From Alphaproteobacteria bacterium (GTDB lineage: Bacteria > Pseudomonadota > Alphaproteobacteria > Ferrovibrionales > Ferrovibrionaceae): a stretch of DNA of 64,000 nucleotides. Shown piece by piece: positions 15,828-24,423 of this stretch. The stretch covers positions 124,001 through 188,000 of the forward strand of contig JAFKFH010000007.1 in the NCBI GenBank assembly GCA_017307375.1, in the 5' to 3' direction. Made by a program: the position numbers and the translations under genes. Below the pieces are notes generated by a model, which saw only the letters and a list, made by a program, of their open reading frames with translations, had not been told where the DNA came from and ran no database searches. Position 1 is the stretch's first letter; every line of letters starts with the position of its first letter.

Positions 15828-16901
15828 TCAGTCGATCTGTTCGTCGGGTTCGTAGGCACGCCGGGCCGGTGTCCCCAGGATTTCCCAGAAGCGCATTGGC
15901 GAGATGCCGTCGCCTGGGCGCTTGGCGGTCAGGTCGCCGTCGCCGAAGATGGCGCCCGCCGCGATGGCGCGACGGGCGACGATGCTGCGCCGGGCGATGG
16001 TGATGTTCTTGATCTCGGACGGCGCCGGCACCTTGCGGCCGTCGCCCAATGCGGCCTCGACTTGCCGGATGCCGGCGACCATCGCCTTCAGCTCGGCCGG
16101 ATCGAGCGAGGCCTTGTGGTCGGGACCGGCCATGCCGCGGTCCAGCGTGAAATGCTTCTCGACTATGACGGCGCCGCGCGCCACCGCCGCGATCGGTATG
16201 TTGATGCCGGGCGTATGGTCGGAAAACCCGACCGGCAGGCCGAAGGCATCGCGCAGCGTATCCATCGCGCGCAGATTGGCGTCGGCGAACGGCGCGGGAT
16301 ATTCGGTCGTGCAATGCAACAGGCGCACCTTGGCGCGCAGCGCCGCCTGGCCGCCCGGATCGGCAAAGGCTTCGGCGATGGCCGCGCGGGTCGGGCGGGT
16401 CTGGCCGAGATAGCCGGCCGCCAGCACGCCCAGCGCCTCCCGCACCTCGTCCAGCGTCGACATGCCGGTCGACAGGATGATCTCCACCCCGGCCGCGGCC
16501 GAGGCCAGCAACAGCGGGGCGTTGGTCACTTCGCCCGAGGCCAGCTTGATCGTGTCGAGCCCGAGGTCGTGCACCAGCACGTCGAGGCTGGGCAGGTCGA
16601 AGGGTGTCGACAGGAAGGTAATCCCCTTGGCCCGGCTGTATTCGGCCAGTTCGCCATAGGCGGTCATCGGCAAGGCCAGCTTGCGCACCATGTCGAGCTG
16701 GGTTTCCGAAGCGCCGGTCGTGCGTTCCTGGTATTCGGCCTTGCGGGCGAAGCGGCTGATCACTTCCTCGGGCACGAAGGTCTGGAACTTGACGACGTCG
16801 GCACCGGCAGCGACGGCCGCGTCGACCAGCGCGCGGGCGAGGCCGATGTCGCCGTTGTGGTTGACGCCAGCCTCCGCGATGATCAGCACGCTGTCGGTCA
16901 T
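15828..16901 (-). CDS. legI: LegI/NeuB-type legionaminic acid synthase
   Basis: The 357-residue protein is a second NeuB-family synthase in this window. It shows LIIAEAGVNHNGDIGLARAL, VVKFQTFVPEEVISRFARKA, YQERTTG, FLSTPFDLPSLDVL, IKLASGEVTNAPLLL, ILSTGMSTLDEV and VEKHFTLDRGMAGPDHKASL, with a C-terminal SAF domain (RRSIVARRAIAAG). KFQTF and SGEVTN place it with NeuB/LegI rather than PseI. The ATG at 16901 follows CAGGAG, 16 bases after the stop of maf copy 2. It condenses a 2,4-diacetamido-mannose-type sugar with phosphoenolpyruvate. Confidence 0.9.
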   Translation of the reverse strand: MTDSVLIIAEAGVNHNGDIGLARALVDAAVAAGADVVKFQTFVPEEVISRFARKAEYQERTTGASETQLDMVRKLALPMTAYGELAEYSRAKGITFLSTPFDLPSLDVLVHDLGLDTIKLASGEVTNAPLLLASAAAGVEIILSTGMSTLDEVREALGVLAAGYLGQTRPTRAAIAEAFADPGGQAALRAKVRLLHCTTEYPAPFADANLRAMDTLRDAFGLPVGFSDHTPGINIPIAAVARGAVIVEKHFTLDRGMAGPDHKASLDPAELKAMVAGIRQVEAALGDGRKVPAPSEIKNITIARRSIVARRAIAAGAIFGDGDLTAKRPGDGISPMRFWEILGTPARRAYEPDEQID

Positions 16902-16917
16902 CGTCCGCTCCTGAACG

Positions 16918-18852
16918 TCATGGTGCCGGCGCCGGGCTGTCGGCGACCGTGTTGTCGAGCCGGTCGGCCAGCAGCGCGAACGCTGCCTTGAAGCCGGCAA
17001 GAAGTGTATCGTGGAAGTCCGCATCGTCCATCATGGCCTGTTCGACAGCATGGTGGAACGCGTACTGGAACATGGTCAGTACCGAGCCTTCGACGAGGAA
17101 GCGCAAGGCTTGCCCGGCTTCGGTGAACGAGGCCTCGATGGCATCGTTCCAGGCGACGAGATCGGCGCCTGCCGCGCGCAAAGCGGTCAGCCGGGCGCCG
17201 AGCTCCTCGCCCCAGCGCCGGCAGGCGGCCTGCAGCGCGCCGATATCGGTGCCGGCGATATGCCCGGCCGGCACGTAGCCCGCCGCGATCGTAGCGGCGA
17301 GCTTACGCGGATCGGCATTGGTCGCGGCCGGCCGGATCTGGCTGCCCAGCCGGGCCGCCGCACCGGCGATGCGCAGGCCATCGGCGCAATTGAAGAACCT
17401 CACATGGGGCAGGGCTGCGATCAACATCTCGGTGGCGTTGAGAAAGCCGTGCAGCAGGCGGTTGGTATAGGCCTTGCCGCCGAAATTCGCCGGGCCGGCG
17501 ATCTCCAGTCGGTCGGCCACGCGCCGATAGGTATCGGCCCATGCCGGATCGGTCATCCAGATCGAATCGGCGACGTGATGCCGATCGGGATGGCGGCTGC
17601 CGAAATCGGTGCCGAACAGCAGGATTTCGCGAAAGCCGAATTCGGCTGCCATGCGGATGGCTAGGGTCACGCAGTTCGGTGAGGTGCCGTGGACGACGGT
17701 GTCCTGATCGCCGAACAGGGCGGCGGTGACCATGCCGTCGCGCAGATAGAACAAGGTTTCGCCGAACAGCCGGGGAATGCGGGCATCGACGGTGGTCGAC
17801 CCGATCAGGCGGATGCCGGCGAGGTCGTGGGCCGCGGCCACTGGCGCCAGCGCGTCGTAATTCTCCGCCGTGTTCTCGATCTCGCACTGGAAGTCCGGCA
17901 CGATGCCCTGGCGCAGCAGCGAACCAAGCGTGGTGCCGGCCGAGAAGAACACCGCATGCTCGCGCAGGCGGGCGAGGTCGCCCAGGTTCTTGTCGAGCGA
18001 CGGGCCGGCGCCGATGATGACTGCCGGCATATCCCGGGCCGGCCCTGGGCGGTTGACGATCAGCCGTACGGGGCCGCCCGCGACGTTGCGGGTCGTGTTT
18101 GCCAGCATCAGCAACTGGTCCTCGAAGAAGCCGCGGCTGTCGAGGAAGGATGCGTTCAGCCGCCGGGCCACTTCCTGGCGACATTGATCGAGCGGGATGC
18201 TGTCGTAGTGGCGGAAGAAATAGCTGCCGTGCAGGGTGCCGAAGCAGGGCCCGCGCAGATAGGCGAGCAGTTCGGTGCTGGTCGTGGTGGGATCGTCGCC
18301 CACGATCAGTCGGATACTGCCCTGCCTGGCGGCGAGCCGTTCGAGCCAGGATGTCCAGTCCTGCAGCCATAGGCTGTGCCAGAGCAGTTCGGCGAAGGGC
18401 TCGATCAGCGCGAGATGGCGGAACGCCAGTCGCTCGAACAGCAGGTTGATTTGCTCGCCCAGGCCGACGCCGAACATGATCAGGGCGGCACCGGGATTGG
18501 CGTCGCGCGACGCAGCATGAGGACGGCCCGCGATCAGGGCGTCGATGGGCTGGCGCACGCAATCGGTAATGTCTTCACTGAGGCCATTGCGCGGGGGGGC
18601 GCCGCATAGCAGCCGGTCGGGACAGTTCAGATAGGTTTCTACCTGCATTTGAGCCTGCCGCCTGGCGCCGGCTCCGCCAGGATAAAGCAGCCGACCATCG
18701 AACTCGAGATTGATGTCGTTGGGATCGCCAGGATGGGAAACGATTCGCCCGTTTCCATCGCGGAACGCTGCCATGCGATCGCGGAACTCCGGCGCCACCG
18801 CAGCTAGGGCGGCAAGATTGTGCCCGAACAGACGTTCCGACGGCCCAGTCAC
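16918..18852 (-). CDS. Maf/DUF115 flagellin nonulosonate transferase (copy 2)
   Basis: The 644-residue Maf family protein carries VIIGAGPSLDKNLGDLARL, FFSAGTTLGSLLRQGIVPDF followed by the EIENT loop, and LLFGTDFGSRHPDRHHVADS. The DUF115 core is flanked by a helical N-terminal region (ERLFGHNLAALAAVAPEF) and a C-terminal helical region thought to contact flagellin. It starts with a GTG that overlaps the stop of copy 3 as GTGA. Third of three tandem copies, it directly precedes legI, so its likely donor is the CMP-nonulosonate made by legI/legF; this is inference. Confidence 0.85.
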   Translation of the reverse strand: MTGPSERLFGHNLAALAAVAPEFRDRMAAFRDGNGRIVSHPGDPNDINLEFDGRLLYPGGAGARRQAQMQVETYLNCPDRLLCGAPPRNGLSEDITDCVRQPIDALIAGRPHAASRDANPGAALIMFGVGLGEQINLLFERLAFRHLALIEPFAELLWHSLWLQDWTSWLERLAARQGSIRLIVGDDPTTTSTELLAYLRGPCFGTLHGSYFFRHYDSIPLDQCRQEVARRLNASFLDSRGFFEDQLLMLANTTRNVAGGPVRLIVNRPGPARDMPAVIIGAGPSLDKNLGDLARLREHAVFFSAGTTLGSLLRQGIVPDFQCEIENTAENYDALAPVAAAHDLAGIRLIGSTTVDARIPRLFGETLFYLRDGMVTAALFGDQDTVVHGTSPNCVTLAIRMAAEFGFREILLFGTDFGSRHPDRHHVADSIWMTDPAWADTYRRVADRLEIAGPANFGGKAYTNRLLHGFLNATEMLIAALPHVRFFNCADGLRIAGAAARLGSQIRPAATNADPRKLAATIAAGYVPAGHIAGTDIGALQAACRRWGEELGARLTALRAAGADLVAWNDAIEASFTEAGQALRFLVEGSVLTMFQYAFHHAVEQAMMDDADFHDTLLAGFKAAFALLADRLDNTVADSPAPAP

Positions 18853-20840
18853 CGTTCTTGCTCGCTGGCGAGAAAGTCGAATTCTGCGGTCATGATCTCG
18901 TCGAGACGCTGCCGCATGTGGGTCAGTGCCGCGATGAAGCCCTGGATGACGAGTATCTTGTAGCCATGGTCGTCAAGCATACAGTTGCGAATGGCATAGT
19001 GGAAAGCGTGCCGGAACATTAACGCCATCGATCCCCATGCCAGCATGCGGACGCCAGAGTCGAGATGCCCGGTCTCGGAATTTGCCAGAGACAGGTGGAT
19101 CGCATCGTGCAGGTCTATGAGATCGCCACCCGGCCCAGATAGCTCCTGCAGCTTTACGAGCAGACCGTCTGTCCAAGTCCGGTATTTTCGCCGAAACTCT
19201 CGGATGCGCTCCTGGTCGACAACCCCGCCGGCCGGATAGGTCGCAACGGAGTTGCGGATTTCCTCGACCGCAGCCAGCCGCTTGTCGGGCATGATTGGAA
19301 AATTTGCCTGAGACGGCAGTTTTGCAATGGCTCCTTCGATACGGGCACCATCGGCACAGTTGAAGAAGGTGATATCGCCAGCCATGGCGATAAGCCTCTG
19401 CGTGGAATGGAGAAATTGTTCCAATAGCCGGTTCGAGTAGATCTTTCCACCGAAGTTGCCGGCCATCTGCAGGTTCATGGTTTCGGCAATCCGGTCATAT
19501 CTCTCCCGCCAGGCCGGATCGGTCATCCAGATCGAGTCGGCGGCATGATGTTGATCGGGGCGCCGGCTGCCGAAATCCGTACCGAACAGGTAGACGGTGC
19601 GAAATCCGAAGCGCGCCACCATTCGGGTTGCGACCGTGACACAATTCGGCGTGGTTGCGATGATGCTGGTCTCGTCGGTGCCGTACAGCGACGAGGACAT
19701 GCCGGGGTCGCGTACGAACAGGAGGCTATCGCCGAACAGCGCGGGCATTCGGGAATCGACAGTGGCCGAGGCGATCAGCGTGACCGCGGAAAGATCGTGG
19801 ACAGCCGCCACCGGCAGCAGCGCTTGGTAATTGTCTTCGGTGTTTTCCAGTTCGCAATGAAAGTCTGGTACAATGCCGTGGCGCAGCAGTGCGCCGATCG
19901 TTGTTCCCGCCGACAGCAGAACCGCGCCATCGCGCAATGCCGCGAGGTGGGGCATGGCCTTGGTCAGCGACGGTCCGGCGCCACAGATGATGGCGGGCAC
20001 CGTCTTCTCTGTTGGGCGGTGATTTGTAACCAGTTTGACGGAACTGCGTGAGAAATTTCGCGTCGAATTGATCATCATGACCAATTCGTCCTCGAAATAG
20101 CCTTCGCCGTTCCCCGCATTGACGCGTTCGGCGAACCGGTCGGCACACCTGTTCAATGCCAGGCTCGAGTAATGTCCATAGCAATAGGTGCCGTCGAAGG
20201 CCGCACCCGTCGATAGAAGATGGTTGTGGATTGTTGTCGAGAGATACTCGACATCCTCGCCCGTAACGACGTGGAGGGTGCCACCGCGCGCCGCCAGCAG
20301 ATCGTACCAACTGGCCCATTCCTGGAGCCACAGGCTGTGCCAGAGGAACTCGGTGATCGGCTCGACGATGATCACGTGCCTGAAGACCAGGGCATCCAGC
20401 AGGAAACGCACGGGTTCTCCAAGGCCGATACCGAATAGGATAAGCACCGAGGCCCGATGGTGCTGGGCTTGGCTGGCGTGTTTCCGATGTTGCTTGCCGA
20501 CCAGGGCGTCGACGCGGTCGCGGACGAAATTGATGCAGGGAGATTCATTCCCGGTTGTTGGAGGCCAAAACAGCCTGCGCGGCGCCGCGAGATAGCGTGC
20601 TACTTCGCGCTGGGCATGGGCGCGCGCGCCGAGGCCTTCAGCGTAGAACAGTCTGCCCTCGACAAGAAAATTGATGTCATCGGCATTGCCAGGATCGCGG
20701 ATCACCTCGCCGGCGAAATCGCGCAGGTCTGCAATCAGGCCATGCAGATCCGGCGCTACCTCGGCGAGCTTTTCCATGTTTCGCAGAAACAATTCTTCGG
20801 AAGGCCCGTCGACCCGGTGTAGCAGCGCGGATTCAGTCAT
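18849..20840 (-). CDS. Maf/DUF115 flagellin nonulosonate transferase (copy 3)
   Basis: The 663-residue Maf paralogue has IICGAGPSLTKAMPHLAAL, LLSAGTTIGALLRHGIVPDF and YLFGTDFGSRRPDQHHAADS. It is closest to copy 4 (ELFLRNMEKLAEVAPDLHG against ALFLRNMEKLAAVAPDIHA). I placed the start at the ATG at 20840; the frame is open 14 codons further but homology ends there. The ribosome binding site is weak. Its codons are visibly less GC-rich than those of copies 2 and 4, with many A- and T-ending codons, suggesting a different history, such as transfer or recombination. Confidence 0.85.
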   Translation of the reverse strand: MTESALLHRVDGPSEELFLRNMEKLAEVAPDLHGLIADLRDFAGEVIRDPGNADDINFLVEGRLFYAEGLGARAHAQREVARYLAAPRRLFWPPTTGNESPCINFVRDRVDALVGKQHRKHASQAQHHRASVLILFGIGLGEPVRFLLDALVFRHVIIVEPITEFLWHSLWLQEWASWYDLLAARGGTLHVVTGEDVEYLSTTIHNHLLSTGAAFDGTYCYGHYSSLALNRCADRFAERVNAGNGEGYFEDELVMMINSTRNFSRSSVKLVTNHRPTEKTVPAIICGAGPSLTKAMPHLAALRDGAVLLSAGTTIGALLRHGIVPDFHCELENTEDNYQALLPVAAVHDLSAVTLIASATVDSRMPALFGDSLLFVRDPGMSSSLYGTDETSIIATTPNCVTVATRMVARFGFRTVYLFGTDFGSRRPDQHHAADSIWMTDPAWRERYDRIAETMNLQMAGNFGGKIYSNRLLEQFLHSTQRLIAMAGDITFFNCADGARIEGAIAKLPSQANFPIMPDKRLAAVEEIRNSVATYPAGGVVDQERIREFRRKYRTWTDGLLVKLQELSGPGGDLIDLHDAIHLSLANSETGHLDSGVRMLAWGSMALMFRHAFHYAIRNCMLDDHGYKILVIQGFIAALTHMRQRLDEIMTAEFDFLASEQER

Positions 20841-20900
20841 GTCGGCACCGATGCATCGACGCCACCGGCACGTAATGGGCAACTCTTTCCGACATATCCG

Positions 20901-22874
20901 TCATACGTCGAATTCCGCCTTGAACACTGCGTCGAACTGCCGACGCATCTCGAGAAGCGAGGCGCGGAACCCGGCCAGCACAACGCCCATCAGGCCCGCA
21001 TCCGCGATCAACTGATGTCGGACGGCATAGTGGAAGGCGTGGCGGAACATCATGGCCAGCGAGCCCCAGGCCATGATGCGAATGCCCACGGCCGGTGCGC
21101 CCTGGCCGAAACGGTCGATTGACCCGTAGATGGCGTCATGGATGTCGATCAGGTCGCCGCCGTCGCGCCCGATCCTGGCGAGGTCGTCGAGCAGGTCGTG
21201 TATCCACTGGGCAAAAAGCCGCCGGAACTGCGCCGCGCGCGGTTGGTCGATCAGGTCGCCGGGCGCATGCGGTTCGGTGGCTTCGCAAATTTTCGCGAAG
21301 GCAGCCAGCCGTTGCTGGCGCGTGGCGCGGACGGCGACCTGGGCGGGCAGCCTGGGGGCGGCGCCGGCGATACGGACGCCGTCAGAGCAGTTGAAGAACG
21401 TAACATCGGAGGCGTTCTTGATCAGGCGCTGGGCCGAGTGCAGGAAGTACTCCAGCAGCTTGTTGCTGTAGGCCTTGCCGCCGAAGTTGGCGGGCATGGG
21501 CATGTTCATCGCCTCGACGCTGCGATCGTATTTTTCGCGCCATACCGGATCGGTCATCCAGATCGAATCGGCAACATGGTGGAGTTCGGGCCGGCGACTG
21601 CCGAAATCGGTGCCGAACAGATAGACTTCGCGCAGGCCGAACCGGCTAATCATGCGGGTGGCGAGCGTCATGCAGTTGGGCGGCGTGCCGTCGATCGCCG
21701 TCATGACGTCGGCATAGAGGCAGGCCGACATGCCTTGGTCGCGCAGATAGAGCAGGCTGCCGCCAAACAGATCGGGCATGCGCGGATCGACCGTGGCCGA
21801 GGCGATGAGCGTTATGCCCGACAGGTCGTGGGCAGCGGCGACCGGAGCCAGGGCGTCGAAATTTTCTTCGCTGTTTTCGATCTCGCAGTGGAAATCGGGC
21901 ACGATGCCATAGCGCAGCAGGCTGCCGAGGGTGGTGCCCGCCGAGAAGACGATCGCCCCCTCGCGATTGGCCGCGATGTGCGGCAGGGCGGCGGCGAGCG
22001 AAGGGCCGGCGCCGATGATCATGGCGGGCACGGTCTTTTCCGTCGCCCGGTGGTTGGTGATGAGCCGCACCGGGCGCCGCGTCAGGTTCCGGGTCGAATT
22101 GATCGTCATGATCAGTTCGTCCTCGAAAAACCCCTCGCCGGTGATCGAGTTCACCCGGTCATAGAAGCGCTTGACGGTGTTGTCGAGCGCGCTGCTGGAG
22201 TAATGGCCGTAGCAATAGGTTCCGTCGAATATCGCGCCGGTCGCCAGCAGATGCTGGTGCGCGATGGTGGACATGATCTCGGCGTCGTCGTCGGACGTCA
22301 CCCGCAGCGTGCCGCCGCGGGCCGCCAGCAGATCGAGCCAGCCGGCCCAGTCCTGCAGCCAGAGACTGTGCCAGATGAATTCGGCGATTGGTTCGACCAC
22401 GATGACGTGGCGGAATTCCAGGGCGCCGAGCAGTAGCCGCAGCGGCTCGCCCAGGCCCAGGCCGAACATCACCAGCACGGCGGCGCGATGATGACCAGGC
22501 TGCCCTCCGGGCCGCAGGCCGCGACTTTGGGCAAAGGCATCGACGCGCTCGCGCATCAGGTTGGCGATCGCCGATTCCGGCTCGGTCAGCGGTGCCCAGC
22601 TCAGCTGTTGCGGCGCCGTCAGGTATTTCTCGACTTCTCGGCGTGCATGCGCACGCGCGCCGAGGCCCGAGCCGTAGAATTGCCGACCGTCGACGACGAA
22701 GTTGATGTCGCCGGCATCGTCGGCATCCTGCACCACACGGCCGGCCACCGCCTTGATGTCGGCCATCCTCGCATGAATGTCCGGTGCGACGGCCGCCAGC
22801 TTTTCCATGTTGCGCAGGAAAAGCGCTTCCGAAGGCATATCGACCGGGGGCGGGGCGTAAGTCTTCACCGACAT
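20901..22874 (-). CDS. Maf/DUF115 flagellin nonulosonate transferase (copy 4)
   Basis: The 657-residue Maf paralogue shows MIIGAGPSLAAALPHIAANR, VFSAGTTLGSLLRYGIVPDF and YLFGTDFGSRRPELHHVADS. Its N-terminal segment APPPVDMPSEALFLRNMEKL parallels copy 3. The ATG at 22874 is 43 bases downstream of the CgeB-like gene. It is first of three tandem copies; the 60-base gap to copy 3 is the only sizeable spacer in the array. Which acceptor sites or sugars distinguish the copies cannot be told from sequence. Confidence 0.85.
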   Translation of the reverse strand: MSVKTYAPPPVDMPSEALFLRNMEKLAAVAPDIHARMADIKAVAGRVVQDADDAGDINFVVDGRQFYGSGLGARAHARREVEKYLTAPQQLSWAPLTEPESAIANLMRERVDAFAQSRGLRPGGQPGHHRAAVLVMFGLGLGEPLRLLLGALEFRHVIVVEPIAEFIWHSLWLQDWAGWLDLLAARGGTLRVTSDDDAEIMSTIAHQHLLATGAIFDGTYCYGHYSSSALDNTVKRFYDRVNSITGEGFFEDELIMTINSTRNLTRRPVRLITNHRATEKTVPAMIIGAGPSLAAALPHIAANREGAIVFSAGTTLGSLLRYGIVPDFHCEIENSEENFDALAPVAAAHDLSGITLIASATVDPRMPDLFGGSLLYLRDQGMSACLYADVMTAIDGTPPNCMTLATRMISRFGLREVYLFGTDFGSRRPELHHVADSIWMTDPVWREKYDRSVEAMNMPMPANFGGKAYSNKLLEYFLHSAQRLIKNASDVTFFNCSDGVRIAGAAPRLPAQVAVRATRQQRLAAFAKICEATEPHAPGDLIDQPRAAQFRRLFAQWIHDLLDDLARIGRDGGDLIDIHDAIYGSIDRFGQGAPAVGIRIMAWGSLAMMFRHAFHYAVRHQLIADAGLMGVVLAGFRASLLEMRRQFDAVFKAEFDV

Positions 22875-22917
22875 TTCCGTGAGTTGAACCAGCTAGGGCA
22901 AGAATAGCCCGGCGGGG

Positions 22918-24030
22918 CTACCAGCCAACAGCGGAAAGCAGTCGCCGAGCCCGGGCACCGTAATCGTGCTGTCCGGCCAGCAAGGTATGGCCCCGTTCGG
23001 CCGCGTCCTGAAGGACCGCCCCGACGGGTAGAGCCGCGACCGGTCTGCCCCGGTAACGGCGCAGCGGCAGATCCGCGCCCAATTCGCGCCAGAATGCGCC
23101 GTCGGTCGTCATCGCCGCCGTGCCGGCGGCCAAGGCATGAAACACGCGCTCGTGGCTGCCGTGATAGCCGGTCGTCGGATTGAGCGACAGCTTAGCCCGG
23201 CCGACCAGCGCTTGTGCCTCGGCCAGTTCGAGCCGCCCGAGGAACCGGGCTGGGCCGCCGCGGGCCGCCAGCCGCTGCCAGCCGTCGCCGATCACGGTCA
23301 GCGGCCGGTCGAGCAACGTTTCGGCCGCCTGCCAGCGCAGGCTCGACCGCAGGTAGCGGTCGAGGGTGGCGACATAAGGATGGGCGGCAAGCGGTGCCGA
23401 GAGGTCGAGGCCGAGGTCGCGGCCGGTTGCCGCGACCAGGTCGGCCAGGTGCCGCTCCGGCTCGGCTGCCTGGGCCTCCAGCATCGCCTCGAGCCGGGCG
23501 GCCACCGCCGGGCCGAAATCGCGCCAGGCCGCCCGCAGGTCGTCGGGCGCGCCGGCGGCCGAGGCGACCAGGATGATCTCCAGATCCCGCTCGGACCAGG
23601 GCAGGGGCTGCGCGATCGGGTCCGCGGCATGCGGCAGCATCAGGAAGCGCCTTCCCGGCAACTGCCGGCGACACCAGGCGACGTCATCCTCCGAGATCAG
23701 CGTGACCAGGTGATCGACGTCGTCGAGCGCGATCTGATCCCAGTAGAGCAGGGCCGGGTCGACATAGACCGCCACGACGGCGATGCCCAGCCGGCGATAG
23801 AGATTGGCCGGTCCCGGCGTCTGGTCGAAACCGATGCCGGAATGGCAGAGAACGAAGGCGACATCGCCGCCGGCCGCGGCCCCCGCGATCTGCCGGCCGT
23901 AGTCGGGGGCGCGGCTGTCGGGCGTCAGCACGCGATGCCCGAGCGAGCGGAAGGCGGCGGCGAAACCGGCCAGCTGGGCGGCAACGCTGCCGACATAGGA
24001 GGCGCCGGTCGGCAGGACGATCGTCGCCAT
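22918..24030 (-). CDS. CgeB-like glycosyltransferase
   Basis: The 370-residue protein resembles the CgeB group of glycosyltransferases (GT-B fold). The C-terminal donor-binding region reads LSLNPTTGYHGSHERVFHAL, then AAGTAAMTTDGAFWRELG, the typical S-H-E-R-x-F-x-A-L-A-x-G pattern. The N-terminus MATIVLPTGASYVGSVAAQL begins the first Rossmann-like half. The ATG at 24030 was chosen because upstream codons are a shadow of the preceding gene. It lies between a small membrane protein gene and the Maf array in the same direction, so it may add a further sugar to the flagellin glycan. No signal peptide is seen, so it should act in the cytoplasm. Confidence 0.75.
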   Translation of the reverse strand: MATIVLPTGASYVGSVAAQLAGFAAAFRSLGHRVLTPDSRAPDYGRQIAGAAAGGDVAFVLCHSGIGFDQTPGPANLYRRLGIAVVAVYVDPALLYWDQIALDDVDHLVTLISEDDVAWCRRQLPGRRFLMLPHAADPIAQPLPWSERDLEIILVASAAGAPDDLRAAWRDFGPAVAARLEAMLEAQAAEPERHLADLVAATGRDLGLDLSAPLAAHPYVATLDRYLRSSLRWQAAETLLDRPLTVIGDGWQRLAARGGPARFLGRLELAEAQALVGRAKLSLNPTTGYHGSHERVFHALAAGTAAMTTDGAFWRELGADLPLRRYRGRPVAALPVGAVLQDAAERGHTLLAGQHDYGARARRLLSAVGW

Positions 24031-24037
24031 CGCGGTG

Positions 24038-24352
24038 TCAGACCCGGCGGTCGGGCGGGGCGGTATCCTCGGTCTCGATGACGACGGCGCGGCCTTCGAT
24101 GACCTGCGGGCCTGACGGATGCTGCGGCTGGCGGGGTTCCTCGCCGGGGAAGCCGCGGGGGCGCGGCCGCAGGCCGGGGAACAGCCGCATGACCAGGGCG
24201 GTGGCACCGACGACGACGAGACCCGCGATCAGGAAGGCGAAGCCGAGCAGGGCGAGCAGGGCTAGGACGACGAGGACCAGCAGCGCGCGCAGCCACATCC
24301 CCGGCGGTATCCGCGACAGGATCTGCCCCCAGGGGATGTTCGAACGGGCCAT
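24038..24352 (-). CDS. Small membrane protein heading the maf/leg operon
   Basis: The 104-residue protein has a long hydrophobic stretch at about residues 20-55 (LRALLVLVVLALLALLGFAF followed by LIAGLVVVGATALVM), enough for one or two membrane helices. A Pro/Arg-rich cytoplasmic tail ends in an acidic segment. GGAGG lies seven bases before the ATG, an excellent ribosome binding site. I do not recognise a family. It is seven bases upstream of the CgeB-like gene. It could be an unrelated first gene of the operon or a membrane tether for the glycosyltransferases; nothing in the sequence decides this. Confidence 0.75.
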   Translation of the reverse strand: MARSNIPWGQILSRIPPGMWLRALLVLVVLALLALLGFAFLIAGLVVVGATALVMRLFPGLRPRPRGFPGEEPRQPQHPSGPQVIEGRAVVIETEDTAPPDRRV

Positions 24353-24423
24353 CTCAATACCTCCGCCAAGACGCGTCTCAAGTCCTGATGCTATCACAGC
24401 TCGCTGCCGCTATGCTCCGGCGC

